Shown here one piece after another: positions 10,821-24,300 of a DNA stretch of 64,000 nt (position 1 is the first letter of the stretch; each line of letters starts with the position of its first letter). The notes below the pieces were generated by a model. It saw only the letters and a program-made list of their open reading frames with translations. It was not told where the DNA came from and searched no databases. The DNA comes from Bolinopsis microptera. Taxonomy: Eukaryota; Ctenophora; Tentaculata; Lobata; Bolinopsidae. The stretch lies in NCBI RefSeq assembly GCF_026151205.1, contig NC_087072.1:722875-786874 (forward strand), given 5' to 3'. The position numbers and the translations under genes are program-made.

Positions 10821-11963
10821 CTATAAAGATTGAATTGACCCATTATAATTTACCGATACGGATAAGTTTTGCTGCGAACATTTGTCAATGGATAGTCTCT
10901 GATTGATTCGACTCATAGCAAAGAACTCGGTAACAGTAGAATCCCTCTTGCTACATGATTTTCTGGGAGTTGCAATCTGCATGCTCTTCCTATGTATAAA
11001 TGTTTTGCAGCCAGGCATTCTCCAGAGGTAGAGGAGAGGGTTTATAGCCGCGTTCAGGGAGACGCTCATCAGGGACACAAAGTTGTCATAGTACAACATG
11101 TACTGACCGTTGTAGTCGAAGGAGTGGAAGTCAAACCTGTAGTCACAGTGATAGTCTATAGTCTGCAGGATCTCACTGACCACTAGGGGGACGTTGAGGA
11201 AGGTGTAGACCCCCGTGAAGAGGAGGATGGTCATGGTGGCTCTGTTGCGGGACTTCTGGAGCTCCTTCCTTCCTGAACCCTCTCGGACACACCCACTGTC
11301 CACTTTCTTTAATGTGATTCTGATGGAGAGGAGGACGCTGAAGAAGACAAAGAACATGGGCAGGACGAAGGTGAAGATGCGCACCACGTCACTCAGCAGC
11401 ATGATGTTCTTGTCAGTTATACTGGGGAAGAGTAAGACACATCTTGCCATGGGTCTCACAAAGTTCACATCTGCCCTCTGTTGGAATTGGAAGGCCACTG
11501 TTTGTCCTATCTGTAGGAGACAGTAGCCCAGGATAACGAGGAGTGAGGGGGCGACCCGCTGCTTGTTGAAGGGCTGCATGAGGTAGTAGGTCCGGGACCC
11601 GCAGAGCACCACCACTAGGAAGATGCTGAGGCGGGAGGTGAGGTGCCAAACATAGGTCCACACGTTACACATCACCTCGTTACCAAATATCAGACCAGGC
11701 TCGCGGGCGGACAGGAAGGAGACTCCTACTGCTAGAGACGCGATACTAGTCGCCATGTCCGTCAGAGATATTATCTTGTAGAGTGTGTTTGGGAGATCTT
11801 TATTCCGTGCCATGAAGTAACAGAGACTGAGGATGTTGCCGATAAGCCCGAAGAAGAAACAGAGACAGTAGACAACTCCGTAACCCATATCCAGAACGTT
11901 GGAATACTCGATCTCCTCCGTAGTGTAGAGTCCTGTCGGTGTCGGGCTGGTTGTCTGGTTCAT
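10821..11963 (-). CDS. orphan class A (rhodopsin-like) G protein-coupled receptor, intronless
   Basis: A 380-residue seven-helix receptor in one exon, antisense inside a MED12 intron. Start chosen at the ATG giving MNQTTSPTPTG; NQT at residues 2-4 is an N-glycosylation site. TM1 has GLIGNILSL (Asn43, position 1.50), TM2 has ISLTD (Asp69, 2.50), Cys99 is the 3.25 cysteine before TM3, and Arg124 sits exactly 25 residues later (3.50). The usual DRY is SRT here, so Asp3.49 is replaced by Ser. TM6 has TFLNVP, TM7 ends NPLLY, and the tail is Ser/Lys-rich. An ATTAAA-type poly(A) signal (- strand) lies about 25 bases after the stop at 10,793-10,798. The ligand cannot be named; family style recalls cnidarian orphan receptors. 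Length is normal and I see no frameshift. Confidence 0.9.
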   Translation of the reverse strand: MNQTTSPTPTGLYTTEEIEYSNVLDMGYGVVYCLCFFFGLIGNILSLCYFMARNKDLPNTLYKIISLTDMATSIASLAVGVSFLSAREPGLIFGNEVMCNVWTYVWHLTSRLSIFLVVVLCGSRTYYLMQPFNKQRVAPSLLVILGYCLLQIGQTVAFQFQQRADVNFVRPMARCVLLFPSITDKNIMLLSDVVRIFTFVLPMFFVFFSVLLSIRITLKKVDSGCVREGSGRKELQKSRNRATMTILLFTGVYTFLNVPLVVSEILQTIDYHCDYRFDFHSFDYNGQYMLYYDNFVSLMSVSLNAAINPLLYLWRMPGCKTFIHRKSMQIATPRKSCSKRDSTVTEFFAMSRINQRLSIDKCSQQNLSVSVNYNGSIQSL

Positions 11964-14900
11964 AACTAACAAATATGTGGAAGTTAGTTACTAGTTCTGC
12001 TAGTTTAATTTACAGCAAAGGTGATCTAATTAATAGGCTATTGTATGTTGAATACTGAATAGGGCAAAACGCTGGAGTTTGACCATTCCGGCAATGAATT
12101 GATCCAGGATAAACTGAACAAATTAAATCTCTGAAAATATTTGAACAGAATCGTAAGGTTGAAGAAGTTAAGATAGCCTTCGATTTACACAAGTTGATAG
12201 CAACATATTTACAACCCATGTTTAGATTAAAATAGAACTGTAAGGTTGAAGAAGTTAAGATAGCCTTCGATTTACACAAGTTGATAGCGACATATTTACG
12301 ACCCATATTTAAACAGAACCGATTTACACAAGTTGACAGTAAGACTCGCGAGAGGGCAGTAAACGCTTGCAGAGTAGAGCGCTTTATAGCTCTCTCCCTC
12401 TCTCTCTCTCTCTCTGGTTACAGCGCTGCAACCACGACCACCTGACTCACTGGTTAATTCTGGACCACCCGCCACTTCACCACCCGTCAAATTGCAAAAC
12501 GCAAAGTTTTATGATCAAAGTAAATTCTTGCTGCTTCTACTGCCACCTTGAGGGTTATCTCATAACTCCGCAAGCGTTCTACTGCCACATTAAGTGGCAA
12601 TCCGGTTAGTAACCTCCGCTTCAGAAACACTTTGGCTGGATAATATGTGCAACTACAAAAACTATTTCTGTTTTATGGCTTAGCCATCCAATCAAATGGG
12701 GAGAAACCAGCGATGTGAATTCTAAACATAGACTGGCAAAAGTGAATAGTCATCAGACTTCTATCTTATTGAAAAGCGTTGTGATCGTTAGCCACATCTT
12801 GAGGTGAGGGGGGGGGGCCGGGGGTAGGGGGTAGGGGGGAGGGGGGTAGATGGGGTAGGGGGGAGGGGGCCGTGGGTATGGAGAGGGGGTAAGGGGGTTA
12901 CAGTAACATCTGGTTACAGCATTCCTCCGCTTCTGTGATCATTTAATAAAAGTGGAGATTGACAGGAAAATTTACTGTGTTGAATGTGTAAAGAGCTTTA
13001 ATTTTACCAGAGTTTTCTCTATTTAAAAAAGTTAAAGCGATCATATTGACCTGCCTAAAAATCATTTTGTTTTCAAAGAAAATACCGATAACATTTAATT
13101 AAAGTTAAAAACATTCATCTGTGATATGACTCAAGGACTGGCGTGAAATGAATATATTATGCTCACAGATGGTAGATTAATTAGATATCGCGAAAACGTT
13201 AAAGTCACAGGTCACTTAACTACCGTTAAAAGCATGGGAAATACCGAACAATTTCACCGAGCGTGTCGATAACAACAAGAAATACAGATCTTAGCAGCTT
13301 AGTTACCACGGTAACTACTACTGTTGCCAAGGTAACAACTACTTTGTAATCTTAGCAGCTTACTATGTTAAACTTTTCTAAGTAGCTTTCCTAGTCGTCT
13401 AGTCTAGGGAGTAGCTAAGGATCCATTGGATCTATGCGATCTCCTCGGTCGACTCAGCCGAATGAAAGAAAACTTGATTGAGGGTTAAATGAGGAGGGGT
13501 ACCTGTTAAGAGTTCAAGAAACTTCCTAGGACACCCCTTCAGTACATACTGTAAACATAGTAATATTACTATATTACTATTCCCGCTGGAGCTACTCAGC
13601 TTTTTTAGTTAACAAGTCAAAAACTAGAATGTTTGGCTATTGAGAACCCTCAACACGCCTTTTTAACAAATAATCTGACATTTGAGGTAACACCCAAGTC
13701 GATGGCTTCTCTCGAGAACTAAATAATGGAGAATAAAATAAATAAAAGGTCGACACTGTTTTTCGTGCATTAAAGTTTATTAAAGTTATACATTGCTTAC
13801 TGAATACCTGGAGACATGGGCGTGAAATATAACACAACTGTTGCAAGATACAGTGACTAGTGAAAAGTGAACTCAGGTGTCATAAGTGACTCTAAACCTG
13901 CACATTAAACACTGTTTCGAATTTGTCATGCTATATATCAAACTAGGGGTTTTAGGACTCGAGAAACACGTTGCAACTATCTGTTTTAGGCCAATGTGCT
14001 CAGAAAATGAGTTCCCCGATAATATCTAGATTAGAATGATACAAATGTCCTAGACGAAAGGGAAATTCGTTAACTTTTCGTGTTAAAAGCGATTTCTCGA
14101 CGGTTATCACTTCTCTAGATGATGCTTAAAACATTTGAACTTCATGGCGTTTTTGGCCACACCCTTTTCTAGGATTTCGCGGTCACTCGAATTTTTGTAT
14201 TTTGGCCCATGAAGGTCGTAGAGACTATTACCAATTACCATACACCAAAATGTGCCTAATACCTATATTTATCTACAACTTATGAAGCAACACATACATT
14301 AAAATACTTCTATTCGGAAATATGGCCGAAAAACGGTTTTTGGCTTGACGCAGTTCATAATTTCCGTTATTTTTGGAATTTCCGGCGTAGGAAGGTCGTA
14401 GAAACTATTTTGATACACCAAAATATACCTAATGGCCACATTTATCCAATGCTGTTGAATACATAGCGTGTAAAGTTCCCAATCTCCAGAGACTGCCCAA
14501 ACGCTGGTAGTGTCATCATTGAAACTTAGTTGATCAAACCTTGACGATGGGCCAAGTATGGTAACGGCCTTTCCTTAGAGTGGTCGTAGAGGATTAGCTT
14601 TGGCGTTGCAGCAAAATCTCCTACTGCGAAGAGAGCAAGTAAAGTTGTGGCAGTCGTTACAAACATGTCTAAAGGGTTTGACTGTGAATGTCCAGATTAC
14701 CAGTTAAACTCACCTCTTGGAAATGAGGGAGTTAAAATTGATCTTGAAAGTTGTATTGTACTTCATCTAATGCGGTGTAGGTCTAAAATATACCGTACTC
14801 TGTAATCCAAATCTATAAACTGCAGCACTCAGCAATGCTGTTAAATACGTAGCGTTTCAAGCAAACGTATGCATACGCAAACGTATTTGTCGCCGAAAAT

Positions 14901-15334
14901 TCGCGTATTTCGATTTCCACTGTGGAGTAAGAACGATTTTAACGCTCAGAAAATTCAACGAATTCAAAAAGCGCGGCGTTAATTTGATCTGCGCGCGTAT
15001 TTCGGACAAATTTTAGACAGATTCCGGACTAAATTTAACAGGGTCTAAATTTAATTTTTCGGGCTTATTGATTGGAAACTTCACTTATTCTTACGTATTT
15101 CTGTCGAACATTGAACACGCCGTATTTTGAGCCGATTTTTTGACGTATTTAACAACGATGACTTAAAGTTATTGAAAAAGTCTTTTCTGCAAGACAAAGG
15201 GCATTCGCGCTGCAGATAGCCAATATCACCGCTAAAGATATTACAAATACTTGAACATATATAATATTATATTATAGCACCCTCCGCTCAAAGGGAATTT
15301 TGCAACTAACTCGGAGCACTTGTAATAACTAGCT
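11964..15334. other. GPCR upstream region and MED12 intron DNA
   Basis: A tandem duplication of about 88 bp (12,151-12,225 and 12,239-12,312, GGTTGAAGAAGTTAAGATAG) lies about 200 bases before the receptor start. A CT microsatellite is at 12,392-12,416 and a G-rich run at 12,804-12,895. Diverged repeats sharing GAAGGTCGTAGA and CACCAAAAT lie at about 14,210 and 14,392. No coding seen. Confidence 0.6.
12804..12895 (+). other. G-rich block with G-quadruplex potential
   Basis: Ten or more runs of four to ten Gs separated by TA, GA or CC within 92 bases on the + strand, about 0.8 kb upstream of the receptor start on the opposite strand. Confidence 0.75.
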
Positions 15335-18300
15335 TTATATAGCTAAATACCGAACTCTAGTAGCAGGGAGGGGTTTACCGAACTCTACTAGCAGGGAGGA
15401 GTTTACCGAACTCTAGTAGCAGGGAGGGGTTTACCGAACTCTAGTAGCAGGGAGGGGTTTACCGAACTCTAGTAGCAGGGAGGGGTTTACCGAACTCTAC
15501 TAGCAGGGAGGGGTTTACCGAACTCTACTAGCAGGGAGGGGTTTACCGAACTCTAGTAGCAGGGAGGGGTTTACCGAACTCTAGTAGCAGGGAGGGGTTT
15601 ACCGAACTCTAGTAGCAGGGAGGGGTTTATATAGCTAAATACCGAACTCTAGTAGCAGGGAGGGGTTTACCTAACTCTACTAGCAGTGAGGGGTTTACCG
15701 AACTCTAGTAGCAGGGAGGGGTTTACCGAACTCTAGTAGCAGGGAGGGGTTTACCGAACTCTACTAGCAGGGAGGGGTTTACCGAACTCTACTAGCAGTG
15801 AGGGGTTTACCGAACTTGATAGCAGGGAGGGGTTCACCGAACTCTACTAGCAGGGAGGCCGAGGGGTTTACCGAACTCTAGTAGCAGGGAGGGGTTTACC
15901 GAACTCTAGTAGCAGGGAGGAGTTTACCGAACTCTACTAGCAGGGAGGGGTTTACCGAACTCTACTAGCAGGGAGGAGTTTACCGAACTCTACTAGCAGT
16001 GAGGGGTTTACCGAACTTGATAGCAGGGAGGGGTTTACCGAACTCTAGTAGCAGGGAGGGGTTTACCGAACTCTACTAGCAGGGAGGAGTTTACCGAACT
16101 CTAGTAGCAGGGAGGGGTTTTACCGAACTCTAGAGTCTAGTAGCAGGGAGGGGTTTACCGAACTCTACTAGCAGGGAGGAGTTTACCGAACTCTACTAGC
16201 AGGGAGGAGTTTACCGAACTCTAGTAGCGGGGAGGGGTTTACCGAACTCTACTAGCAGTGAGGGGTTTACCGAACTCTACTAGCAGGGAGGAGTTTACCG
16301 AACTCTAGTAGCAGGGAGGGGTTTACCGAACTCTCCTAGCAGTGAGGGGTTTACCGAACTTGAAAGCAGGGAGGGGTTTACCGAACTCTACTAGCAGGGA
16401 GGATTTTACCGAACTCTACTAGCAGGGAGGGGTTTACCGAACTCTACTAGCAGGGAGGAGTTTACCGAACTCTAGTAGCAGGGAGGGGTTTACCGAACTC
16501 TACTAGCAGTGAGGGGTTTACCGAACTCTACTAGCAGGGAGGAGTTTACCGAACTCTAGTAGCAGGGAGGGGTTTACCGAACTCTACTAGCAGGGAGGGG
16601 TTTACCGAACTCTGACTAGCAGGGAGGGGTTTACCGAACTCTACTAGCAGGGAGGGGTTTACCGAACTATACTAGCAGGGAGGGGTTTACCGAACTCTAG
16701 TAGCAGGGAGGGGTTTACCGAACTCTACTAGCAGGGAGGGGTTTACCGAACTCTAGTAGCAGGGAGGGGTTTACCGAACTCTAGTAGCAGGGAGGGGTTT
16801 ACCGAACTCTAGTAGCAGGGAGGGGTTTACCGAACTCTAGTAGCAGGGAGGGGTTTAGCGAACTCTAGTAGCAGGGAGGGGTTTATATAGCTAAATACCG
16901 AACTCTACGTAGCAGGGAGGGGTTATATAGCTAAATACCGAACTCTACTAGCAGGGAGGGGTTTACCGAACTCTAGTAGCAGGGAGGGGTTTACCGAACT
17001 CTACTAGCAGGGAGGGGGTTACCGAACTCTACTAGCAGTGAGGGGTTTACCGAACTCTACTAGCAGTGAGGGGTTTACCGAACTTGATAGCAGGAGGGGT
17101 TCACCGAACTCTACTAGCAGGGAGGCCGAGGGGTTTACCGAACTCTAGTAGCAGGGAGGGGTTTACCGAACTCTAGTAGCAGGGAGGAGTTTACCGAACT
17201 CTACTAGCAGGGAGGGGTTTACCGAACTCTACTAGCAGGGAGGGGTTTACCGAACTCTACTAGCAGTGAGGGGTTTACCGAACTTGATAGCAGGGAGGGG
17301 TTTACCGAACTCTAGTAGCAGGGAGGGGTTTACCGAACTCTACTAGCAGGGAGGAGTTTACCGAACTCTAGTAGCAGGGAGGGGTTTACCGAACTCTAGA
17401 GTCTAGTAGCAGGGAGGGGTTTACCGAACTCTACTAGCAGGGAGGAGTTTACCGAACTCTACTAGCAGGGAGGGGTTTACCGAACTCTAGTAGCAGGGAG
17501 GAGTTTACCGAACTCTAGTAGCAGGGAGGGGTTTACCGAACTCTAGTAGCAGGGAGGGGTTTACCGAACTTGATAGCAGGGAGGGGTTTACCGAACTCTA
17601 GTAGCAGGGAGGGGTTTACCGAACTCTAGTAGCAGGGAGGGGTTTACCGAACTCTAGTAGCAGGGAGGGGTTTACCGAACTCTTGTAGCAGGGAGGGGTT
17701 TACCGAACTCTACTAGCAGGGAGGGGTTTACCGAACTCTACTAGCAGTGAGGGGTTTACCGAACTTGATAGCAGGGAGGGGTTTACCGAACTTGATAGCA
17801 GGGAGGGGTTTACCGAACTCTAGTAGCAGGGAGGGGTTTACCGAACTCTACTAGCAGGGAGGAGTTTACCGAACTCTAGTAGCAGGGAGGAGTTTACCGA
17901 ACTCTAGTAGCAGGGAGGGGTTTACCGAACTCTAGTAGCAGGGAGGGGTTTATATAGCTAAATATTGAACTCTAGTAGCAGGGAGGGGTTTACCGAACTC
18001 TACTAGCAGTGAGGGGTTTACCGAACTCTAGTAGCAGGGAGGGGTTTACCGAACTCTAGTAGCAGGGAGGGGTTTACCGAACTCTACTAGCAGGGAGGGG
18101 TTTACCGAACTCTACTAGCAGTGAGGGGTTTACCGAACTTGATAGCAGGGAGGGGTTTACCGAACTCTAGTAGCAGGGAGGGGTTTACCGAACTCTACTA
18201 GCAGGGAGGCCGAGGGGTTTACCGAACTCTAGTAGCAGGGAGGGGTTTACCGAACTCTAGTAGCAGGGAGGAGTTTACCGAACTCTACTAGCAGGGAGGG

Positions 18301-21300
18301 GTTTACCGAACTCTACTAGCAGGGAGGGGTTTACCGAACTCTACTAGCAGTGAGGGGTTTACCGAACTTGATAGCAGGGAGGAGTTTACCGAACTCTACT
18401 AGCAGGGAGGGGTTTACCGAACTCTACTAGCAGGGAGGAGTTTACCGAACTCTAGTAGCAGGGAGGGGTTTACCGAACTCTACTAGCAGTGAGGGGTTTA
18501 CCGAACTCTACTAGCAGGGAGGAGTTTACCGAACTCTACTAGCAGGGAGGGTTTATATAGCTAAATACCGAACTCTACTAGCAGTGAGGGGTTTACCGAA
18601 CTTGATAGCAGGGAGGGGTTTACCGAACTCTAGTAGCAGGGAGGGGTTTACCGAACTCTACTAGCAGGGAGGAGTTTACCGAACTCTAGTAGCAGGGAGG
18701 GGTTTACCGAACTCTAGTATTAGGGAGGGGTTTACCGAACTCTACTGGCAGGGAGGGGTTTACCGAACTCTACTAGCAGGGAGGGGTTTACCGAACTCTA
18801 CTAGCAGGGAGGGGTTTACCGAACTCTAGTAGCAGGGAGGGGTTTACCGAACTCTACTAGCAGGGAGGGGTTTACCGAACTCTACTAGCAGGGAGGGGTG
18901 TACCGAACTCTACTAGCAGGGAGGGGTTTACCGAACTATACTAGCAGGGAGGGGTTTACCGAACTCTAGTAGCAGGGAGGGGTTTACCGAACTCTACTAG
19001 CAGGGAGGGGTTTACCGAACTCTACTAGCAGGGAGGGGTTTACCGAACTTTAGTAGCAGGGAGGGGTTTACCGAACTCTAGTAGCAGGGAGGGGTTTACC
19101 GAACTCTAGTAGCAGGGAGGGGTTTAGCGAACTCTAGTAGCAGGGAGGGGTTTATATAGCTAAATACCGAACTCTACTAGCAGGGAGGGGTTTATATAGC
19201 TAAATACCGAACTCTACTAGCAGGGAGGGGTTTACCGAACTCTAGTAGCAGGGAGGGGTTTACCAAACTCTACTAGCAGGGAGGGGGCTACCGAACTCTA
19301 CTAGCAGGGAGGAGTTTACCGAACTCTACTAGCAGGGAGGGGTTTACCGAACTATAGTAGCAGGGAGGCGTTTACCGAACTCTACTAGCAGGGAGGGGTT
19401 TATATATCTAAATACCGAACTCTACTAGCGGGGAGGGGTTTATATAGCTAAATACCGAACTCTACTAGCAGGGAGGGGTTTATATAGCTAAATACCGAAC
19501 TCTACTAGCGGGGAGGGGTTTATATAGCTAAATACCGAACTCTACTAGCAGGGAGGGGTTTACCGAACTCTACTAGCAGGGAGGGGTTTACCGAACTCTA
19601 CTAGCAGGGAGGGGTTTACCGAACTCTACTAGCAGGGAGGGTTTTACCGAACTCTACTAGCAGGGAGGCGTTTACCGAACTCTACTAGCAGGGAGGGGTT
19701 TATATAGCTAAATACCGAACTCTACTAGCAGGGAGGGGTTTACCGAACTCAACTAGCAGGGAGGGGTTTACCGAACTCTAGTAGCAGGGAGGGGTTTACC
19801 GAACTCTAGTAGCAGGGAGGAGTTTACCGAACTCTAGTAGCAGGGAGGGGTTTACCGAACTCTAGTAGCAGGGAGGGGTTTACCGAACTTGATAGCAGGG
19901 AGGGGTTTACCGAACTCTAGTAGCAGGGAGGGGTTTACCGAACTCTAGTAGCAGGGAGGGGTTTACCGAACTCTAGTAGCAGGGAGGGGTTTACCGAACT
20001 CTTGTAGCAGGGAGGGGTTTACCGAACTCTACTAGCAGGGAGGGGTTTACCGAACTCTACTAGCAGTGAGGGGTTTACCGAACTTGATAGCAGGGAGGGG
20101 TTTACCGAACTTGATAGCAGGGAGGGGTTTACCGAACTCTAGTAGCAGGGAGGGGTTTACCGAACTCTACTAGCAGGGAGGAGTTTACCGAACTCTAGTA
20201 GCAGGGAGGAGTTTACCGAACTCTAGTAGCAGGGAGGGGTTTACCGAACTCTAGTAGCAGGGAGGGGTTTATATAGCTAAATATTGAACTCTAGTAGCAG
20301 GGAGGGGTTTACCGAACTCTACTAGCAGTGAGGGGTTTACCGAACTCTAGTAGCATGGAGGGGTTTACCGAACTCTAGTAGCAGGGAGGGGTTTACCGAA
20401 CTCTACTAGCAGGGAGGGGTTTACCGAACTCTACTAGCAGTGAGGGGTTTACCGAACTTGATAGCAGGGAGGGGTTTACCGAACTCTAGTAGCAGGGAGG
20501 GGTTTACCGAACTCTACTAGCAGGGAGGCCGAGGGGTTTACCGAACTCTAGTAGCAGGGAGGGGTTTACCGAACTCTAGTAGCAGGGAGGAGTTTACCGA
20601 ACTCTACTAGCAGGGAGGGGTTTACCGAACTCTACTAGCAGGGAGGGGTTTACCGAACTCTACTAGCAGTGAGGGGTTTACCGAACTTGATAGCAGGGAG
20701 GAGTTTACCGAACTCTACTAGCAGGGAGGGGTTTACCGAACTCTACTAGCAGGGAGGAGTTTACCGAACTCTAGTAGCAGGGAGGGGTTTACCGAACTCT
20801 ACTAGCAGTGAGGGGTTTACCGAACTCTACTAGCAGGGAGGAGTTTACCGAACTCTACTAGCAGGGAGGGTTTATATAGCTAAATACCGAACTCTACTAG
20901 CAGTGAGGGGTTTTCCGAACTTGATAGCAGGGAGGGGTTTACCGAACTCTAGTAGCAGGGAGGGGTTTACCGAACTCTACTAGCAGGGAGGAGTTTACCG
21001 AACTCTAGTAGCAGGGAGGGGTTTACCGAACTCTAGTAGCAGGGAGGGGTTTACCGAACTCTACTAGCAGGGAGGGGTTTACCGAACTCTAGTAGCAGGG
21101 AGGGGTTTACCGAACTCTAGTAGCAGGGAGGGGTTTACCGAACTCTAGTAGCAGGGAGGGGTTTACCGAACTCTACTAGCAGGGAGGGGTTTACCGAACT
21201 CTACTAGCAGTGAGGGGTTTACCGAACTTGATAGCAGGGAGGGGTTTACCGAACTCTAGTAGCAGGGAGGGGTTTACCGAACTCTACTAGCAGGGAGGAG

Positions 21301-24300
21301 TTTACCGAACTCTAGTAGCAGGGAGGGGTTTACCGAACTCTAGTAGCAGGGAGAGGTTTACCGAACTCTACTAGCAGGGAGGAGTTTACCGAACTCTACT
21401 AGCAGGGAGAGGTTTACCGAACTCTACTAGCAGGGAGGAGTTTACCGAACTCTACTAGCAGGGAGGGGTTTACCGAACTCTACTAGCAGGGAGGAGTTTA
21501 CCGAACTCTAGTAGCAGGGAGGGGTTTACCGAACTCTACTAGCAGTGAGGGGTTTACCGAACTCTACTAGCAGGGAGGAGTTTACCGAACTCTACTAGCA
21601 GGGAGGGTTTATATAGCTAAATACCGAACTCTACTAGCAGTGAGGGGTTTACCGAACTTGATAGCAGGGAGGGGTTTACCGAACTCTAGTAGCAGGGAGG
21701 GGTTTACCGAACTCTACTAGCAGGGAGGAGTTTACCGAACTCTAGTAGCAGGGAGGGGTTTACCGAACTCTAGTAGCAGGGAGGGGTTTACCGAACTCTA
21801 CTGGCAGGGAGGGGTTTACCGAACTCTACTAGCAGGGAGGGGTTTACCGAACTCTACTAGCAGGGAGGGGTTTACCGAACTCTAGTAGCAGGGAGGGGTT
21901 TACCGAACTCTACTAGCAGGGAGGGGTTTACCGAACTCTACTAGCAGGGAGGGGTGTACCGAACTCTACTAGCAGGGAGGGGTTTACCGAACTATACTAG
22001 CAGGGAGGGGTTTACCGAACTCTAGTAGCAGAGAGGGGTTTACCGAACTCTACTAGCAGGGAGGGGTTTACCGAACTCTACTAGCAGGGAGGGGTTTACC
22101 GAACTTTAGTAGCAGGGAGGGGTTTACCGAACTCTAGTAGCAGGGAGGGGTTTACCGAACTCTAGTAGCAGGGAGGGGTTTACCGAACTCTAGTAGCAGG
22201 GAGGGGTTTATATAGCTAAATACCGAACTCTACTAGCAGGGAGGGGTTTATATAGCTAAATACCGAACTCTACTAGCAGGGAGGGGTTTACCGAACTCTA
22301 GTAGCAGGGAGGGGTTTACCAAACTCTACTAGCAGGGAGGGGGCTACCGAACTCTACTAGCAGGGAGGAGTTTACCGAACTCTACTAGCAGGGAGGGGTT
22401 TACCGAACTATAGTAGCAGGGAGGCGTTTACCGAACTCTACTAGCAGGGAGGGGTTTATATATCTAAATACCGAACTCTACTAGCGGGGAGGGGTTTATA
22501 TAGCTAAATACCGAACTCTACTAGCAGGGAGGGGTTTATATAGCTAAATACCGAACTCTACTAGCGGGGAGGGGTTTATATAGCTAAATACCGAACTCTA
22601 CTAGCAGGGAGGGGTTTACCGAACTCTACTAGCAGGGAGGGGTTTACCGAACTCTACTAGCAGGGAGGGGTTTACCGAACTCTACTAGCAGGGAGGGTTT
22701 TACCGAACTCTACTAGCAGGGAGGCGTTTACCGAACTCTACTAGCAGGGAGGGGTTTATATAGCTAAATACCGAACTCTACTAGCAGGGAGGGGTTTACC
22801 GAACTCAACTAGCAGGGAGGGGTTTACCGAACTCTAGTAGCAGGGAGGAGTTTACCGAACTCTACTAGCAGGGAGGGTTTATATAGCTAAATACCGAACT
22901 CTACTAGCAGTGAGGGGTTTACCGAACTTGATAGCAGGGAGGGGTTTACCGAACTCTAGTAGCAGGGAGGGGTGTACCGAACTCTACTAGCAGGGAGGAG
23001 TTTACCGAACTCTAGTAGCAGGGAGGGGTTTACCGAACTCTAGTAGCAGGGAGGGGTTTACCGAACTCTACTGGCAGGGAGGGGTTTACCGAACTCTACT
23101 AGCAGGGAGGGGTTTACCGAACTCTACTAGCAGGGAGGGGTTTACCGAACTCTAGTAGCAGGGAGGGGTTTACCGAACTCTACTAGCAGGGAGGGGTTTA
23201 CCGAACTCTACTAGCAGGGAGGGGTGTACCGAACTCTACTAGCAGGGAGGGGTTTACCGAACTATACTAGCAGGGAGGGGTTTACCGAACTCTAGTAGCA
23301 GGGAGGGGTTTACCGAACTCTACTAGCAGGGAGGGGTTTACCGAACTCTACTAGCAGGGAGGGGTTTACCGAACTTTAGTAGCAGGGAGGGGTTTACCGA
23401 ACTCTAGTAGCAGGGAGGGGTTTACCGAACTCTAGTAGCAGGGAGGGGTTTACCGAACTCTAGTAGCAGGGAGGGGTTTATATAGCTAAATACCGAACTC
23501 TACTAGCAGGGAGGGGTTTATATAGCTAAATACCGAACTCTACTAGCAGGGAGGGGTTTACCGAACTCTAGTAGCAGGGAGGGGTTTACCAAACTCTACT
23601 AGCAGGGAGGGGGCTACCGAACTCTACTAGCAGGGAGGAGTTTACCGAACTCTACTAGCAGGGAGGGGTTTACCGAACTATAGTAGCAGGGAGGCGTTTA
23701 CCGAACTCTACTAGCAGGGAGGGGTTTATATATCTAAATACCGAACTCTACTAGCGGGGAGGGGTTTATATAGCTAAATACCGAACTCTACTAGCAGGGA
23801 GGGGTTTATATAGCTAAATACCGAACTCTACTAGCGGGGAGGGGTTTATATAGCTAAATACCGAACTCTACTAGCAGGGAGGGGTTTACCGAACTCTACT
23901 AGCAGGGAGGGGTTTACCGAACTCTACTAGCAGGGAGGGGTTTACCGAACTCTACTAGCAGGGAGGGTTTTACCGAACTCTACTAGCAGGGAGGCGTTTA
24001 CCGAACTCTACTAGCAGGGAGGGGTTTATATAGCTAAATACCGAACTCTACTAGCAGGGAGGGGTTTACCGAACTCAACTAGCAGGGAGGGGTTTACCGA
24101 ACTCTAGTAGCAGGGAGGGGTTTACCGAACTCTAGTAGCAGGGAGGAGTTTACCGAACTCTAGTAGCAGGGAGGGGTTTACCGAACTCTAGTAGCAGGGA
24201 GGGGTTTACCGAACTTGATAGCAGGGAGGGGTTTACCGAACTCTAGTAGCAGGGAGGGGTTTACCGAACTCTAGTAGCAGGGAGGGGTTTACCGAACTCT

